Positions 18,234-27,578 of a stretch of 34,585 bases of DNA are shown here, one piece after another. The notes under the pieces are model-generated. The model was not told the DNA's origin and did no database searches. It saw only the letters and a list, made by a program, of their open reading frames with translations. The translations under genes and the position numbers were made by a program. The stretch lies in NCBI GenBank assembly GCA_938074335.1, contig CALJEL010000116.1, positions 1 through 34,585 on the forward strand. Direction: 5' to 3'. The DNA is from an uncultured bacterium (GTDB lineage Bacteria; Nitrospirota; Thermodesulfovibrionia; Thermodesulfovibrionales; CALJEL01). Each line of letters opens with the position of its first letter. The first letter of the stretch is position 1.

Positions 18234-18662
18234 ATGTTCAGGATAGCTGTTATAGATGGTCAGGGAGGAGGTATAGGTTCCCTTATTGTGAAGAGGCTGA
18301 GGGAGGAGTTTGCAGAGACGGTGGAGATAATTGCCCTTGGCACAAATTCCACAGCAACCAGCCAGATGATGAAGGCAAAGGCAAATAAGGGAGCCACTGG
18401 AGAAAATGCTATTGTCTATAATTGTCAGAGGGTTGATCTTATAATTGGTACCATGAGTATCATTATTGGTAATGGCATGCTTGGAGAATTAACTCCTCAA
18501 ATGGCCAGAGCGATATCCTCTGCAGCCTGTCCAAAGTTTTTGCTTCCTCTGAATCAGGAGCAGGTGCATATAGCAGGTGTTAAAAAAGAGCCACTTCCCC
18601 ATCTTGTGGAGGAGCTGATAAGCCTGGTTAAGGAATACAAAAAGGAGATGGAAAAAAATTAA
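18234..18662 (+). CDS. DUF3842 family protein
   Basis: IAVIDGQGGGIGSLIVKRLRE, ALGTNSTATSQMMKAKANKGATGENAIVYN. Confidence 0.82.
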   Translation: MFRIAVIDGQGGGIGSLIVKRLREEFAETVEIIALGTNSTATSQMMKAKANKGATGENAIVYNCQRVDLIIGTMSIIIGNGMLGELTPQMARAISSAACPKFLLPLNQEQVHIAGVKKEPLPHLVEELISLVKEYKKEMEKN

Positions 18663-18681
18663 TCTTGATGGAGGTGTAAGC

Positions 18682-18873
18682 ATGTGTGAGGCAAATGCCT
18701 ATGTATATGAAGATGGCAAGGAGATACTCTTTCTTGAGGGAGTTGATATTCTTATCCCTGAAGGTGATAGGCTATTCCTGAGGAATCTTTTTGGAGAACA
18801 GAAGACCTTTGAAGGCAGGATAAGGGAGATTTCTCTTATAAAACACAAGATTGTTCTTGAAAAACTGAAATGA
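18682..18873 (+). CDS. cooT: CooT-like nickel-binding small protein
   Basis: MCEANAYVYEDGKEILFLEGVDILIPEGDRLFLRNLFGE matches the CooT N-terminal MCxANxY pattern; good RBS (ggaggtgtaagc). Confidence 0.82.
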   Translation: MCEANAYVYEDGKEILFLEGVDILIPEGDRLFLRNLFGEQKTFEGRIREISLIKHKIVLEKLK

Positions 18874-18891
18874 TACTCTCCAGACAAAGTA

Positions 18892-19014
18892 GTGCGACAG
18901 AGCTAAAGTAGTGAGTTAGTGAATTAGTATGCAAATGAGTTAGTGATTTAGTATTTTCTAATTCACTAATTCACTAACTCACTAATTCACTAATCACTAA
19001 TTCACTAACTCACT
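18892..19014. repeat. Octamer-array inverted repeat (AGTGAGTT/AATTCACT arms)
   Basis: AGTGCGACAGAGC, AGTGAGTT AGTGAATT ... AATTCACT AATTCACT AACTCACT AATTCACT. Confidence 0.9.
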
Positions 19015-19064
19015 TTAAACTGTTTGTAAGCCTTAAGCCTGAAGATAAGGTGAAAAGGATAAAG

Positions 19065-19910
19065 ATGACACAGAAGGTATGGAGGCTTATTGACACAGGA
19101 CCAGAGGATGCAGCATTTAATATGGCACTTGACATTGCCATTTCTGAATCTGTCTGCGAAGGGATAGCCCCTCCTACCCTCAGATTTTATTCATGGAATA
19201 AGCCTTCACTGAGCCTTGGATACTTTCAAACACCACGAGGTATCTCCTTTAAAGCCTGTTTTGAACTTGATATTCCTGTGGTAAAAAGGCCAACAGGTGG
19301 AAGGGCAATTTTACACTGCAGGGAGCTTACTTATAGTTTTTCCTCAAATTATAATGATTTCTTTAAAGAGGCAGGACTCTTTGAAACATACAGGATGATC
19401 TCCCTGTGTTTTGTTGAGGCCTTAAGGAGTTTCAATCTACCGGTGACTATGGAAGACAGGAAAAATGCAAGATACGGTCATAATCCTTTATGTTTTCTTT
19501 CAAGCTCCTATGGTGAGGTCATCCTCTGGGATAAAAAGATTCTTGGCAGTGCCCAGAGGAGATTAAAGGGAGGTTTTCTTCAGCAGGGCAGTCTCCCCTA
19601 TTATATAGAAAGAGAGATTATAAAAAAAGTATTTGAGTGTTCAGATCCTGCAGCCCCTCCTATGGGGACAACCCTGTTGGGACTTTTTGAGGTACTCAAG
19701 GAGCAGGGAATGGATACAATAATAGATGAGGATAGCCTAAAAGACTCAATCATCAGTGCCTTTAAAAGAAGATTTAACATTGAATTTATTAAAGAAAGGC
19801 CTCGAGATTCTGAAATAAAAAGGGCAGAAGAACTTAGAGATTCCTTTGTGAATCATATAGATATACAAAGGCAGAGGAAAGAACAGAGAGATTTATATAT
19901 ATCTGGATAA
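19065..19910 (+). CDS. Lipoate-protein ligase A / biotin-lipoate ligase family protein
   Basis: WRLIDTGPEDAAFNMALDIAI, LSLGYFQ, VVKRPTGGRAILHCRELTYSF, KILGSAQRR. Confidence 0.88.
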   Translation: MTQKVWRLIDTGPEDAAFNMALDIAISESVCEGIAPPTLRFYSWNKPSLSLGYFQTPRGISFKACFELDIPVVKRPTGGRAILHCRELTYSFSSNYNDFFKEAGLFETYRMISLCFVEALRSFNLPVTMEDRKNARYGHNPLCFLSSSYGEVILWDKKILGSAQRRLKGGFLQQGSLPYYIEREIIKKVFECSDPAAPPMGTTLLGLFEVLKEQGMDTIIDEDSLKDSIISAFKRRFNIEFIKERPRDSEIKRAEELRDSFVNHIDIQRQRKEQRDLYISG

Positions 19911-20706
19911 TTGAGAGGATAAGCTCATATAGGCCGAGGCCTGAAAGGCTTTTAAAAAGACTCCCCAGAAATCCCAAAGAGATAGTAAGTATTATTGCTC
20001 CAATACTTAAGAAGGTGTAAAAGATAAGGGCATCGGGTTTACCAGTAACAAAGTTAAGAGAATCTTTCAGGGCTCCAATGGTCTTTTCCTCCTTTAAAAT
20101 CATAAAACCAGCAGCATAGGTAAAGATAGCCATAAAGAATATTACGGCACCAAGTGAAAGCAGTATCGAAAGGAGATTTAAAAAATTCCTTAAGAAATCC
20201 CTTAAAAGATCTCCACTGATTGAAGTCACCTGTGTAAGGCCACTGAAAAGACCTGCTAAAAAGGATAGCAGGATGAGCATAAGGAGTCCCAATATTGACA
20301 GCTGAAGAAATCTTTTAAATAGTCCCTTTCCGAGGCTTGTGAAAAGCCTCCAGGAGTAATCTCCCCTGCCACTGATGGAATGCATAATTACACCTGATGT
20401 CCCTGCAAGCGTATATATGAAAATAATTGATGCAATGACGATATAAATAAGCAGACCCGCAATCACAGTGATTACAATAGAGATATAGGTAGAAAGTCCT
20501 TTGTTAAATATCAGTTCTATCAGTCCTTTAAGTCCATTTTCCGGCAATTCAATACCTGTTTTTGTAAATACTATGATAAGAGGCACACCCACAATCAGTA
20601 TAAACAGGAAAAAGGCTATTATCAGGGCTCCTGTTTGAACAAAAAGGAGCTGATAATTTTTGTTCACCCTCTCAATGCCCTGTTTTAATGCATCTCTGTA
20701 TCTCAT
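19834..20706 (-). CDS. Multi-pass integral membrane protein
   Basis: Several long hydrophobic segments; full-length ORF up to a Met start. Confidence 0.7.
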   Translation of the reverse strand: MRYRDALKQGIERVNKNYQLLFVQTGALIIAFFLFILIVGVPLIIVFTKTGIELPENGLKGLIELIFNKGLSTYISIVITVIAGLLIYIVIASIIFIYTLAGTSGVIMHSISGRGDYSWRLFTSLGKGLFKRFLQLSILGLLMLILLSFLAGLFSGLTQVTSISGDLLRDFLRNFLNLLSILLSLGAVIFFMAIFTYAAGFMILKEEKTIGALKDSLNFVTGKPDALIFYTFLSIGAIILTISLGFLGSLFKSLSGLGLYELILSIIQIYINLSVLSSAFVYLYDSQRNL

Positions 20707-20740
20707 AAAGTTATATCATTAAGATTGATCTCAGAGTGGT

Positions 20741-21841
20741 TCAATATATTTTAATTATATTATAAAAGCTGTCCCTTTCTGCAGGTATCCTGCCAGCATT
20801 TCTTATCAGATCAATAATTTCTTCTACTGATAAGGCCTGTGGGGTGGTTACACCTGCTTCATGGGATATCTTTTCCTCCGTAACTGTTCCCTCAAGGTCA
20901 TCAGCACCCCACAGAAGTGCTATTTGTGCAACCCTTTCACCAAGCATTACCCAGTATGCCTTTATGTGATCAAAATTATCAAGCACAATTCTGCTTATTG
21001 CAATTGTCTTGAGGTCATCAATGGTACTTCTTTTATTCTCATTCCCGATATAAGGTAGCGGAATAAAGGCCTGAAATCCTCCTGTCCTGTCCTGAAGGTC
21101 TCTGAGCCTCAGTAGATGATCTATCCTGTGCTCAGGACCTTCCAGATGACCATAAAGCATGGTTGCGTTTGACCTTATACCCATACTGTGGGCAATCTCC
21201 ATTATCTCAAGCCATCTTCTGGATGATATCTTTTCGGGACAGAGGATCCCTCTTACCTTTTCATCAAATATTTCTGCACCACCACCTGGTATGAGGTCAA
21301 GACCTTTTTCTTTCAGTATTTCCAGGACCCTTTGAATTGAAAGGCCTGATATCCTTGAGAAATGGTCCAGTTCAGTGGCAGTATAGGCCTTTATTTTAAT
21401 AAAGGGGAAGGCCTCCTTTATGGAGGAGATGATGTTTACATAATGCTCAAATCTCCACTCAGGGTGAAGACCTCCAACAATATGCACCTCTTGAAAACCC
21501 TTACCTTCTGATAGATGGGAGCTTATCTTATTGAGAATTTGCTCAATAGTAAGTTCAAAGACACCAGGGTCACCTTTTGAGCGACTGAAGGCACAGAACC
21601 GGCATCTATTTATACAAAGGTTTGTGGGATTTATGTGCAAATTTTTAATAAAAAAGGCATAATTACCATTTTTCGACAGGGCCACCTCACTGGCAAGCCT
21701 TCCAAGGTTGAAAAACTCCTCATCCCTCCAGAGACTCAGGGCATCCTCTCTGGAGATCCTCCTTACAGTAACTCCAGAAGGCCCTTTGATCTTTGGGGCA
21801 TTACCATGCTGGATTCCAGCTTTATTAATTGATAAAGACAT
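20741..21841 (-). CDS. mqnE: Aminofutalosine synthase-like radical SAM enzyme (menaquinone futalosine pathway)
   Basis: CINRCRFCAFSR radical SAM cluster, HIVGGLHPEW, GAEIFDEKVRGILCPEKISS, LEGTVTEEKISHEAG. Start placed at MSLSINK. Confidence 0.85.
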   Translation of the reverse strand: MSLSINKAGIQHGNAPKIKGPSGVTVRRISREDALSLWRDEEFFNLGRLASEVALSKNGNYAFFIKNLHINPTNLCINRCRFCAFSRSKGDPGVFELTIEQILNKISSHLSEGKGFQEVHIVGGLHPEWRFEHYVNIISSIKEAFPFIKIKAYTATELDHFSRISGLSIQRVLEILKEKGLDLIPGGGAEIFDEKVRGILCPEKISSRRWLEIMEIAHSMGIRSNATMLYGHLEGPEHRIDHLLRLRDLQDRTGGFQAFIPLPYIGNENKRSTIDDLKTIAISRIVLDNFDHIKAYWVMLGERVAQIALLWGADDLEGTVTEEKISHEAGVTTPQALSVEEIIDLIRNAGRIPAERDSFYNIIKIY

Positions 21842-21869
21842 AAAAAAATTATAACATGAATAACAACTT

Positions 21870-21893
21870 GGTGCGACAGAGCGACAGTGCGAC
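21870..21893. repeat. Short octamer array GGTGCGAC AGAGCGAC AGTGCGAC
   Basis: Three tandem 8-nt units upstream of mqnE. Confidence 0.75.
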
Positions 21894-21910
21894 CGTTTCA
21901 CCCCTCAATT

Positions 21911-22263
21911 TGCCGATAGAAATGCATTTTCATCGGGGTTCACGGGGTGAAGCTTGTCTTCACCCCGTGCTCTAATGGCGGGGTATGCCTCAAAGCCTTT
22001 TTAGACCAGCAGAGCAGTAGTGCAGTAGAGCAGTAGTTTTTATTGATAGAGCAGTAGACCAGCAGAGCAGTAGTTTTTATTAAGGAATTTTTTTAAATTA
22101 ATATTTAACTGCTGCGCTGTTGCTCTGCTGCTCTACTGCTCTGTTATTGCCTGCTGCTCTACTGCTCTATTAAGGTGTCGCGAGCGGGGTCCCCAGAAAA
22201 TCGTCAGATTTTCTGGGGTGCTGATATTGCCTTTTTCGGCAGCCCCGACCATTCCTATCGGCA
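21911..22263. mobile_element. Copy C of MITE-like element with octamer-array core and two embedded hairpins
   Basis: Terminal TGCCGATAG (21911) / CTATCGGCA (22255-22263); internal AATGGCGGGGTATGCCTCAAAGCCTTT and TTAAGGTGTCGCGA...GCCTTTTTCGGCA match copies A and B. Confidence 0.75.
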
Positions 22264-22284
22264 GTTTAGGGTAATGGCTTATAC

Positions 22285-22314
22285 TTGACTATCCTGTTAT
22301 TTCTATGTTACTCT
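22285..22314 (+). promoter_or_regulatory. Candidate sigma-70-type promoter for rpsB operon
   Basis: TTGACT, 18 nt, extended TGt-TACTCT. Confidence 0.35.
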
Positions 22315-22372
22315 TTTCACTCTGAAGGGAATCTAATTTAGATTCTTAAAACGCATGCCCTTTTTAAATTAC

Positions 22373-22411
22373 TGTCTCTGGTCCCTTGTATAAAAATGTA
22401 AGGGTTAGACA
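22373..22411 (+). promoter_or_regulatory. Possible rpsB leader stem-loop
   Basis: TGTCT..CCCTT gtataaaaatgt AAGGG..AGACA nested complementarity in the 5' leader. Confidence 0.35.
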
Positions 22412-22443
22412 GGATAGGGCAGAGGGAAAACCAGGAGGAGTTT

Positions 22444-23194
22444 ATGGCGGTAGTAACTATGAAAGAGCTTCTTGAGGCTGGTGTCCATTTCGGGCATCAG
22501 GTAAAGAGATGGAATCCAAAGATGAAAAAATACATCTTTGGAGAGAGAAATGGTATCCACATAATAGACCTTCAGAAAACTGTCAAGGCTGTTGAAGAGG
22601 CCTACGAGTTTATAAAATCAGTTACACAGCAGGGCGCTCCTGTTCTATTTGTTGGAACAAAAAAACAGGCGCAGGAGGCAATTGAGGAGGAGGCAAAGAG
22701 GGCTGGAGCTTTTTATGTGAATCAGAGATGGCTTGGAGGAATGCTCACTAATTTTTCCACTATCCAGAGGAGTATACAGAAGCTCAGAAGATTTGAAAGG
22801 ATGAAGGAAGATGGCACCTTTGAAAGGTTACCAAAGAAAGAGGTTGCCGGGATAATAAAGGAGATGGAAAGACTTCAGAAGTACCTTAATGGTATTAAAG
22901 ATATGGATAGACTTCCAGGAGCAGTGTTTGTGGTTGATCCCAAGAAGGAAAAGATTGCTGTTCATGAGGCAAGGCTCCTTGGCATCCCTGTTGTTGCAAT
23001 TGTGGATACAAACTGCGATCCTGATGAGGCAGATTATGTTATCCCGGGTAATGATGATGCCATAAGGACAATAAAGCTTCTTACTTCAAAAATAGCAGAT
23101 GCTGTTATTGATGGAAAGGCATCACTTGAGAAGGTGGCTCAGGAAGCTGCTGAGGTGGCAGCCATTGAAGAAAAGGTCATGATGGAGGAAGAAA

Positions 23195-23202
<8 letters not shown>
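22444..23202 (+). CDS. rpsB: 30S ribosomal protein S2
   Basis: [44 protein letters not shown] aggagg. Confidence 0.98.
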
Positions 23203-24509
<1,307 letters not shown>

Positions 24510-24519
24510 GAGGTGGAGT

Positions 24520-25077
24520 ATGGAACCTCAGTTAAAAAAGAGACTTGCTGAAAAGATGGATGCCACAATAGAGGTTTTTAGAAAGGAGCTTGCCTCTGTA
24601 AGAACGGGCAGGGCATCTATTGCATTACTTGATGGAATAACAGTGGATTATTATGGAAATCAGACACCCCTGAATCAGGTTGCCACCCTTACAGTGCCTG
24701 AACCAAGACTCATTACCATACAGCCCTGGGAACAGAGACTGATACCAGAGATTGAAAAGGCTATCCTGAAATCTGATCTTGGGCTTAACCCGACAAACGA
24801 TGGGAAGCTTATAAGACTGGCAATTCCACCTCTTACCGAGGAGAGGAGAAAGGAGCTCGTTAAGGTTGTAAAAAAGAGGGCTGAAGAGGCAAGGGTTGCC
24901 CTCAGGAACATCAGAAGGGATGTCCTTGAGGAGATAAAGAAGCTCCAAAAAGAAAAGAATCTCAGCGAGGATGAAGTGAAGAGATGGAATGAGGAGGTAC
25001 AGAAGATTACGGATTCTTACATCAAAAAGATTGACGAGATGCTCAATCACAAGGAAAAAGAGATAATGGAAGTATAA
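24520..25077 (+). CDS. frr: Ribosome recycling factor
   Basis: [38 protein letters not shown]. Confidence 0.98.
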   Translation: MEPQLKKRLAEKMDATIEVFRKELASVRTGRASIALLDGITVDYYGNQTPLNQVATLTVPEPRLITIQPWEQRLIPEIEKAILKSDLGLNPTNDGKLIRLAIPPLTEERRKELVKVVKKRAEEARVALRNIRRDVLEEIKKLQKEKNLSEDEVKRWNEEVQKITDSYIKKIDEMLNHKEKEIMEV

Positions 25078-25153
25078 AAGGGCTTTGCCCCTTAAAAGGT
25101 CAGATTATTTCAGAAAGCTGGAGGGATGGAGTCCATCAAAGGAGGTAAAAAAA

Positions 25154-25321
25154 ATGAATATTAATTACATGCTTAAGGTAGAGGATGCAAAGCTTACAGA
25201 TATTCAAAAGGCACTTACTCAGGCAGGGATAAAGGTAAGAAGCATTATAGAGGTTTTTAAAGAAGGCACTCAAGTCACTGAAGCATCTATTACATCACCA
25301 TCAACAGAGGAGAAAAAATAA
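25154..25321 (+). CDS. Hypothetical 55-aa protein (start re-assigned)
   Basis: ATG preceded by strong RBS GGAGGtaaaaaaa; stop overlaps the next ATG region. Confidence 0.65.
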   Translation: MNINYMLKVEDAKLTDIQKALTQAGIKVRSIIEVFKEGTQVTEASITSPSTEEKK

Positions 25322-25878
25322 TGACAAAGAAAAGGCAGAAGGTTTCTAAAAAGACAAAGAAGACAACTCGTGAGATTAAAAAAAAGTTGAGAAAATCAGC
25401 CAAACCTGTTAAGAAGGCTAAAAAGCCAGAAAAGAAAAAATCTATTTCAAAGGCCTCGGTTGTTAAAAAAGAGAGCACAAAGGCGTCTGTTACTACAGAG
25501 GTTGAGAGGAAGGAAAAACTCAGAAGGTTTTTGCTTGACCTCAGAGCAAAGATACTTTCTGAGGCAAAGACAGAGATAGCAAAATACATGAAGGGTGAGA
25601 CAAAGCAGATTGTAGAGACCGCCCTTGATGATGGAGACTGGTCTGTTGTGGACCTGGCAGAGGATGTGAGTCTGAGACAGTTAACCACTCACAGGGAAAA
25701 CCTGATAAAAGTGGATGAGGCATTAAGAAAAATTGATGAAGGCACCTATGGAATATGCGAGGAATGCGGTGAGGAGATTACAGAGGAAAGGCTGAAGATA
25801 CTTCCCTTTGCCATATATTGCAGGGAATGCCAGGAAAGAAAGGAGATACTTGAGAAGATAGAAAAGGAATATGAGTAG
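25321..25878 (+). CDS. DksA/TraR-type zinc-finger protein with Lys-rich N-terminal extension
   Basis: GTYGICEECGEEITEERLKILPFAIYCRECQ; N-terminal ~60 aa is Lys-dominated. Confidence 0.88.
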   Translation: MTKKRQKVSKKTKKTTREIKKKLRKSAKPVKKAKKPEKKKSISKASVVKKESTKASVTTEVERKEKLRRFLLDLRAKILSEAKTEIAKYMKGETKQIVETALDDGDWSVVDLAEDVSLRQLTTHRENLIKVDEALRKIDEGTYGICEECGEEITEERLKILPFAIYCRECQERKEILEKIEKEYE

Positions 25879-25879
25879 T

Positions 25880-26647
25880 TTAATAATATACCCTTTCAAG
25901 AAAAAGGCCCTTTGCCGGTGCTGTGACTCCGGCAAGTCGCCTGTCTCCTGCGGTAAATATATCCTTTATTGAGGATATCTGTCTTCTGCCTTTTCCGATT
26001 TCCACAAGGGTACCCACAATGTTCCTGACCATGTATCTCAAGAAGGCATCTCCTTTAATTCTAAATCTGATAAAACTGCCTTCAATATCCATTCCCAGGA
26101 AAGGAATAACAGAATATTTATCAATAGAGAATTCAAAGATTGACCTTATTGTTGTCCTTGCTCCGCAACCCTTTGCCCTGAACCCTGCAAAGTCATGCCT
26201 GCCTGTTATATACCCTGAGGCCTCTTTCATCGCATTTATATCAAGCGTTCCTTTTACAGTCCAGCAGAAATCAGTGACAAATACTGATGGCCTCTCATCA
26301 AGGCTTACAAAATATATATAGCTTTTTGCCTTTGCAGAGAAGCGTGGATGGAAGGTATCTTCTGCCTCCTCAGCATTTATTATTCGTATATCATCGGGTA
26401 AGAGGCTATTCAGTGCCCTTTTAAATACCTGGGGTGAATGCTTACTTTCTGTCCTGAAGGCTGCAACCTGCCCCATTGCATGAACACCTGCATCTGTCCT
26501 TCCAGCAGAGATGACCTTTATCTTTTCTCCTGTAATCTTTGAGATGAGCTCCTCAAGTATGGACTGGATGGTTATCTTTCCCTTTTGCCTTTGCCAGCCA
26601 TGATAATTGGTGCCTCTGTATTCAAGAAGGAGTTTAATGTTTCGCAT
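25880..26647 (-). CDS. truA: tRNA pseudouridine(38-40) synthase
   Basis: LLEYRGTNYHGWQRQ, SAGRTDAGVHAMGQVAAF, FLRYMVRNIVGTLVEIG. Confidence 0.96.
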   Translation of the reverse strand: MRNIKLLLEYRGTNYHGWQRQKGKITIQSILEELISKITGEKIKVISAGRTDAGVHAMGQVAAFRTESKHSPQVFKRALNSLLPDDIRIINAEEAEDTFHPRFSAKAKSYIYFVSLDERPSVFVTDFCWTVKGTLDINAMKEASGYITGRHDFAGFRAKGCGARTTIRSIFEFSIDKYSVIPFLGMDIEGSFIRFRIKGDAFLRYMVRNIVGTLVEIGKGRRQISSIKDIFTAGDRRLAGVTAPAKGLFLERVYY

Positions 26648-26656
26648 AGTACAAGG

Positions 26657-27028
26657 CTATGACTCCTTCATAGCAGACTGAACAACAGATATAAGGGTTT
26701 CTGGTGTAAAGGGTTTCTCAAGATATTTAGTGGCACCAGCCTCCACAGATCTCTCAGCTATCTCAGGAGTGGAAAAACCGGTGATCACTATTACCTTTGA
26801 AGCAGGTGAATTCTTTTTTATCCACTGCAGGACCTCCAGCCCGTCCATCTTCGGCATCTTGAGGTCTGTGATTATGATATCATAGGACTGTTTTTTAATA
26901 AGCTCAATAGCCTCGTATCCATCAGCAGCAAGGTCCACAAGAAATCCCTCTGGTTCAAGTATCCTCTTACAGGAGACACGAACTATGCTTTCATCATCAA
27001 CAACAAGGATGCTTTTCTTTTTATTCAT
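26657..27028 (-). CDS. Single-domain response regulator (CheY-like)
   Basis: ILVVDDESIVR, DIIITDLKMPKMDGLEVL, KYLEKPFTPE. Confidence 0.92.
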   Translation of the reverse strand: MNKKKSILVVDDESIVRVSCKRILEPEGFLVDLAADGYEAIELIKKQSYDIIITDLKMPKMDGLEVLQWIKKNSPASKVIVITGFSTPEIAERSVEAGATKYLEKPFTPETLISVVQSAMKES

Positions 27029-27578
27029 CTTTAAGTCTTTTTAATTCTTCATTAAGATATTCCTTTATAAATTTTAATACAGGTGGGGCATTTAGTGGTA
27101 TATCTTCAAGTTCGGCCCTTAATTCTCCTGTATCAAAAATAAAAGATTCTTCCTCGCCTGTAAGCTTAACACTTTTATATGTAAATCTGAAATGACATTC
27201 AGGGCACAGAAGGATTGCGGCCACAATTGTGGAGGCTATATCTCCCATGGGTTTTCTGTCTATATGGTCCCTTCTGAATGTTGCCTTAATGGAGGTGCCT
27301 TTCAGGGGAATTGAGGTTATGGTGAACTGCCCTTCAGTTTCAATTGCTGATTGCTTGAGCAGAGGGATCCCGAGGCCTGTTTTCTTTGATTTTGTTGTGT
27401 AAAAGGGGTCTTCCACCTTTTTTAAAATCTCTTCGTCCATTCCTCTTCCATCGTCTTTTATTTCAATTGAAAGTACATTATCCCTTTTATGGTCCACTAT
27501 GGTTATCTCTATATTCTTTGCAGAAGCATCTATTGAGTTCTGGATCATATCAAGTATATGGAGAGAGAGGTCTTCCAT
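27021..27578 (-). CDS. Histidine-kinase-like ATPase domain protein
   Basis: ILDMIQNSIDASAKNIEI, DDGRGMDEE, TKSKKTGLGIPLLKQ; CPEC motif in C-terminal region. Confidence 0.85.
   Translation of the reverse strand: MEDLSLHILDMIQNSIDASAKNIEITIVDHKRDNVLSIEIKDDGRGMDEEILKKVEDPFYTTKSKKTGLGIPLLKQSAIETEGQFTITSIPLKGTSIKATFRRDHIDRKPMGDIASTIVAAILLCPECHFRFTYKSVKLTGEEESFIFDTGELRAELEDIPLNAPPVLKFIKEYLNEELKRLKDE

Noticed and set aside
21842-21901. N-terminal extension of mqnE (MKRSHCRSVAPSCYSCYNFF)
   Set aside because: It is translated from the octamer array GTGCGACAGAGCGAC; the MSLSINK start fits the enzyme family better.
21911-22263. CRISPR array interpretation of the repeated units
   Set aside because: Units are about 8 nt, without regular 25-40 nt spacers, and arranged as inverted arms; no cas genes are seen.
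25079-25094. GGGCTTTGCCC hairpin after frr as a terminator
   Set aside because: Only a 4-bp core stem with no following U-tract; likely weak or incidental.
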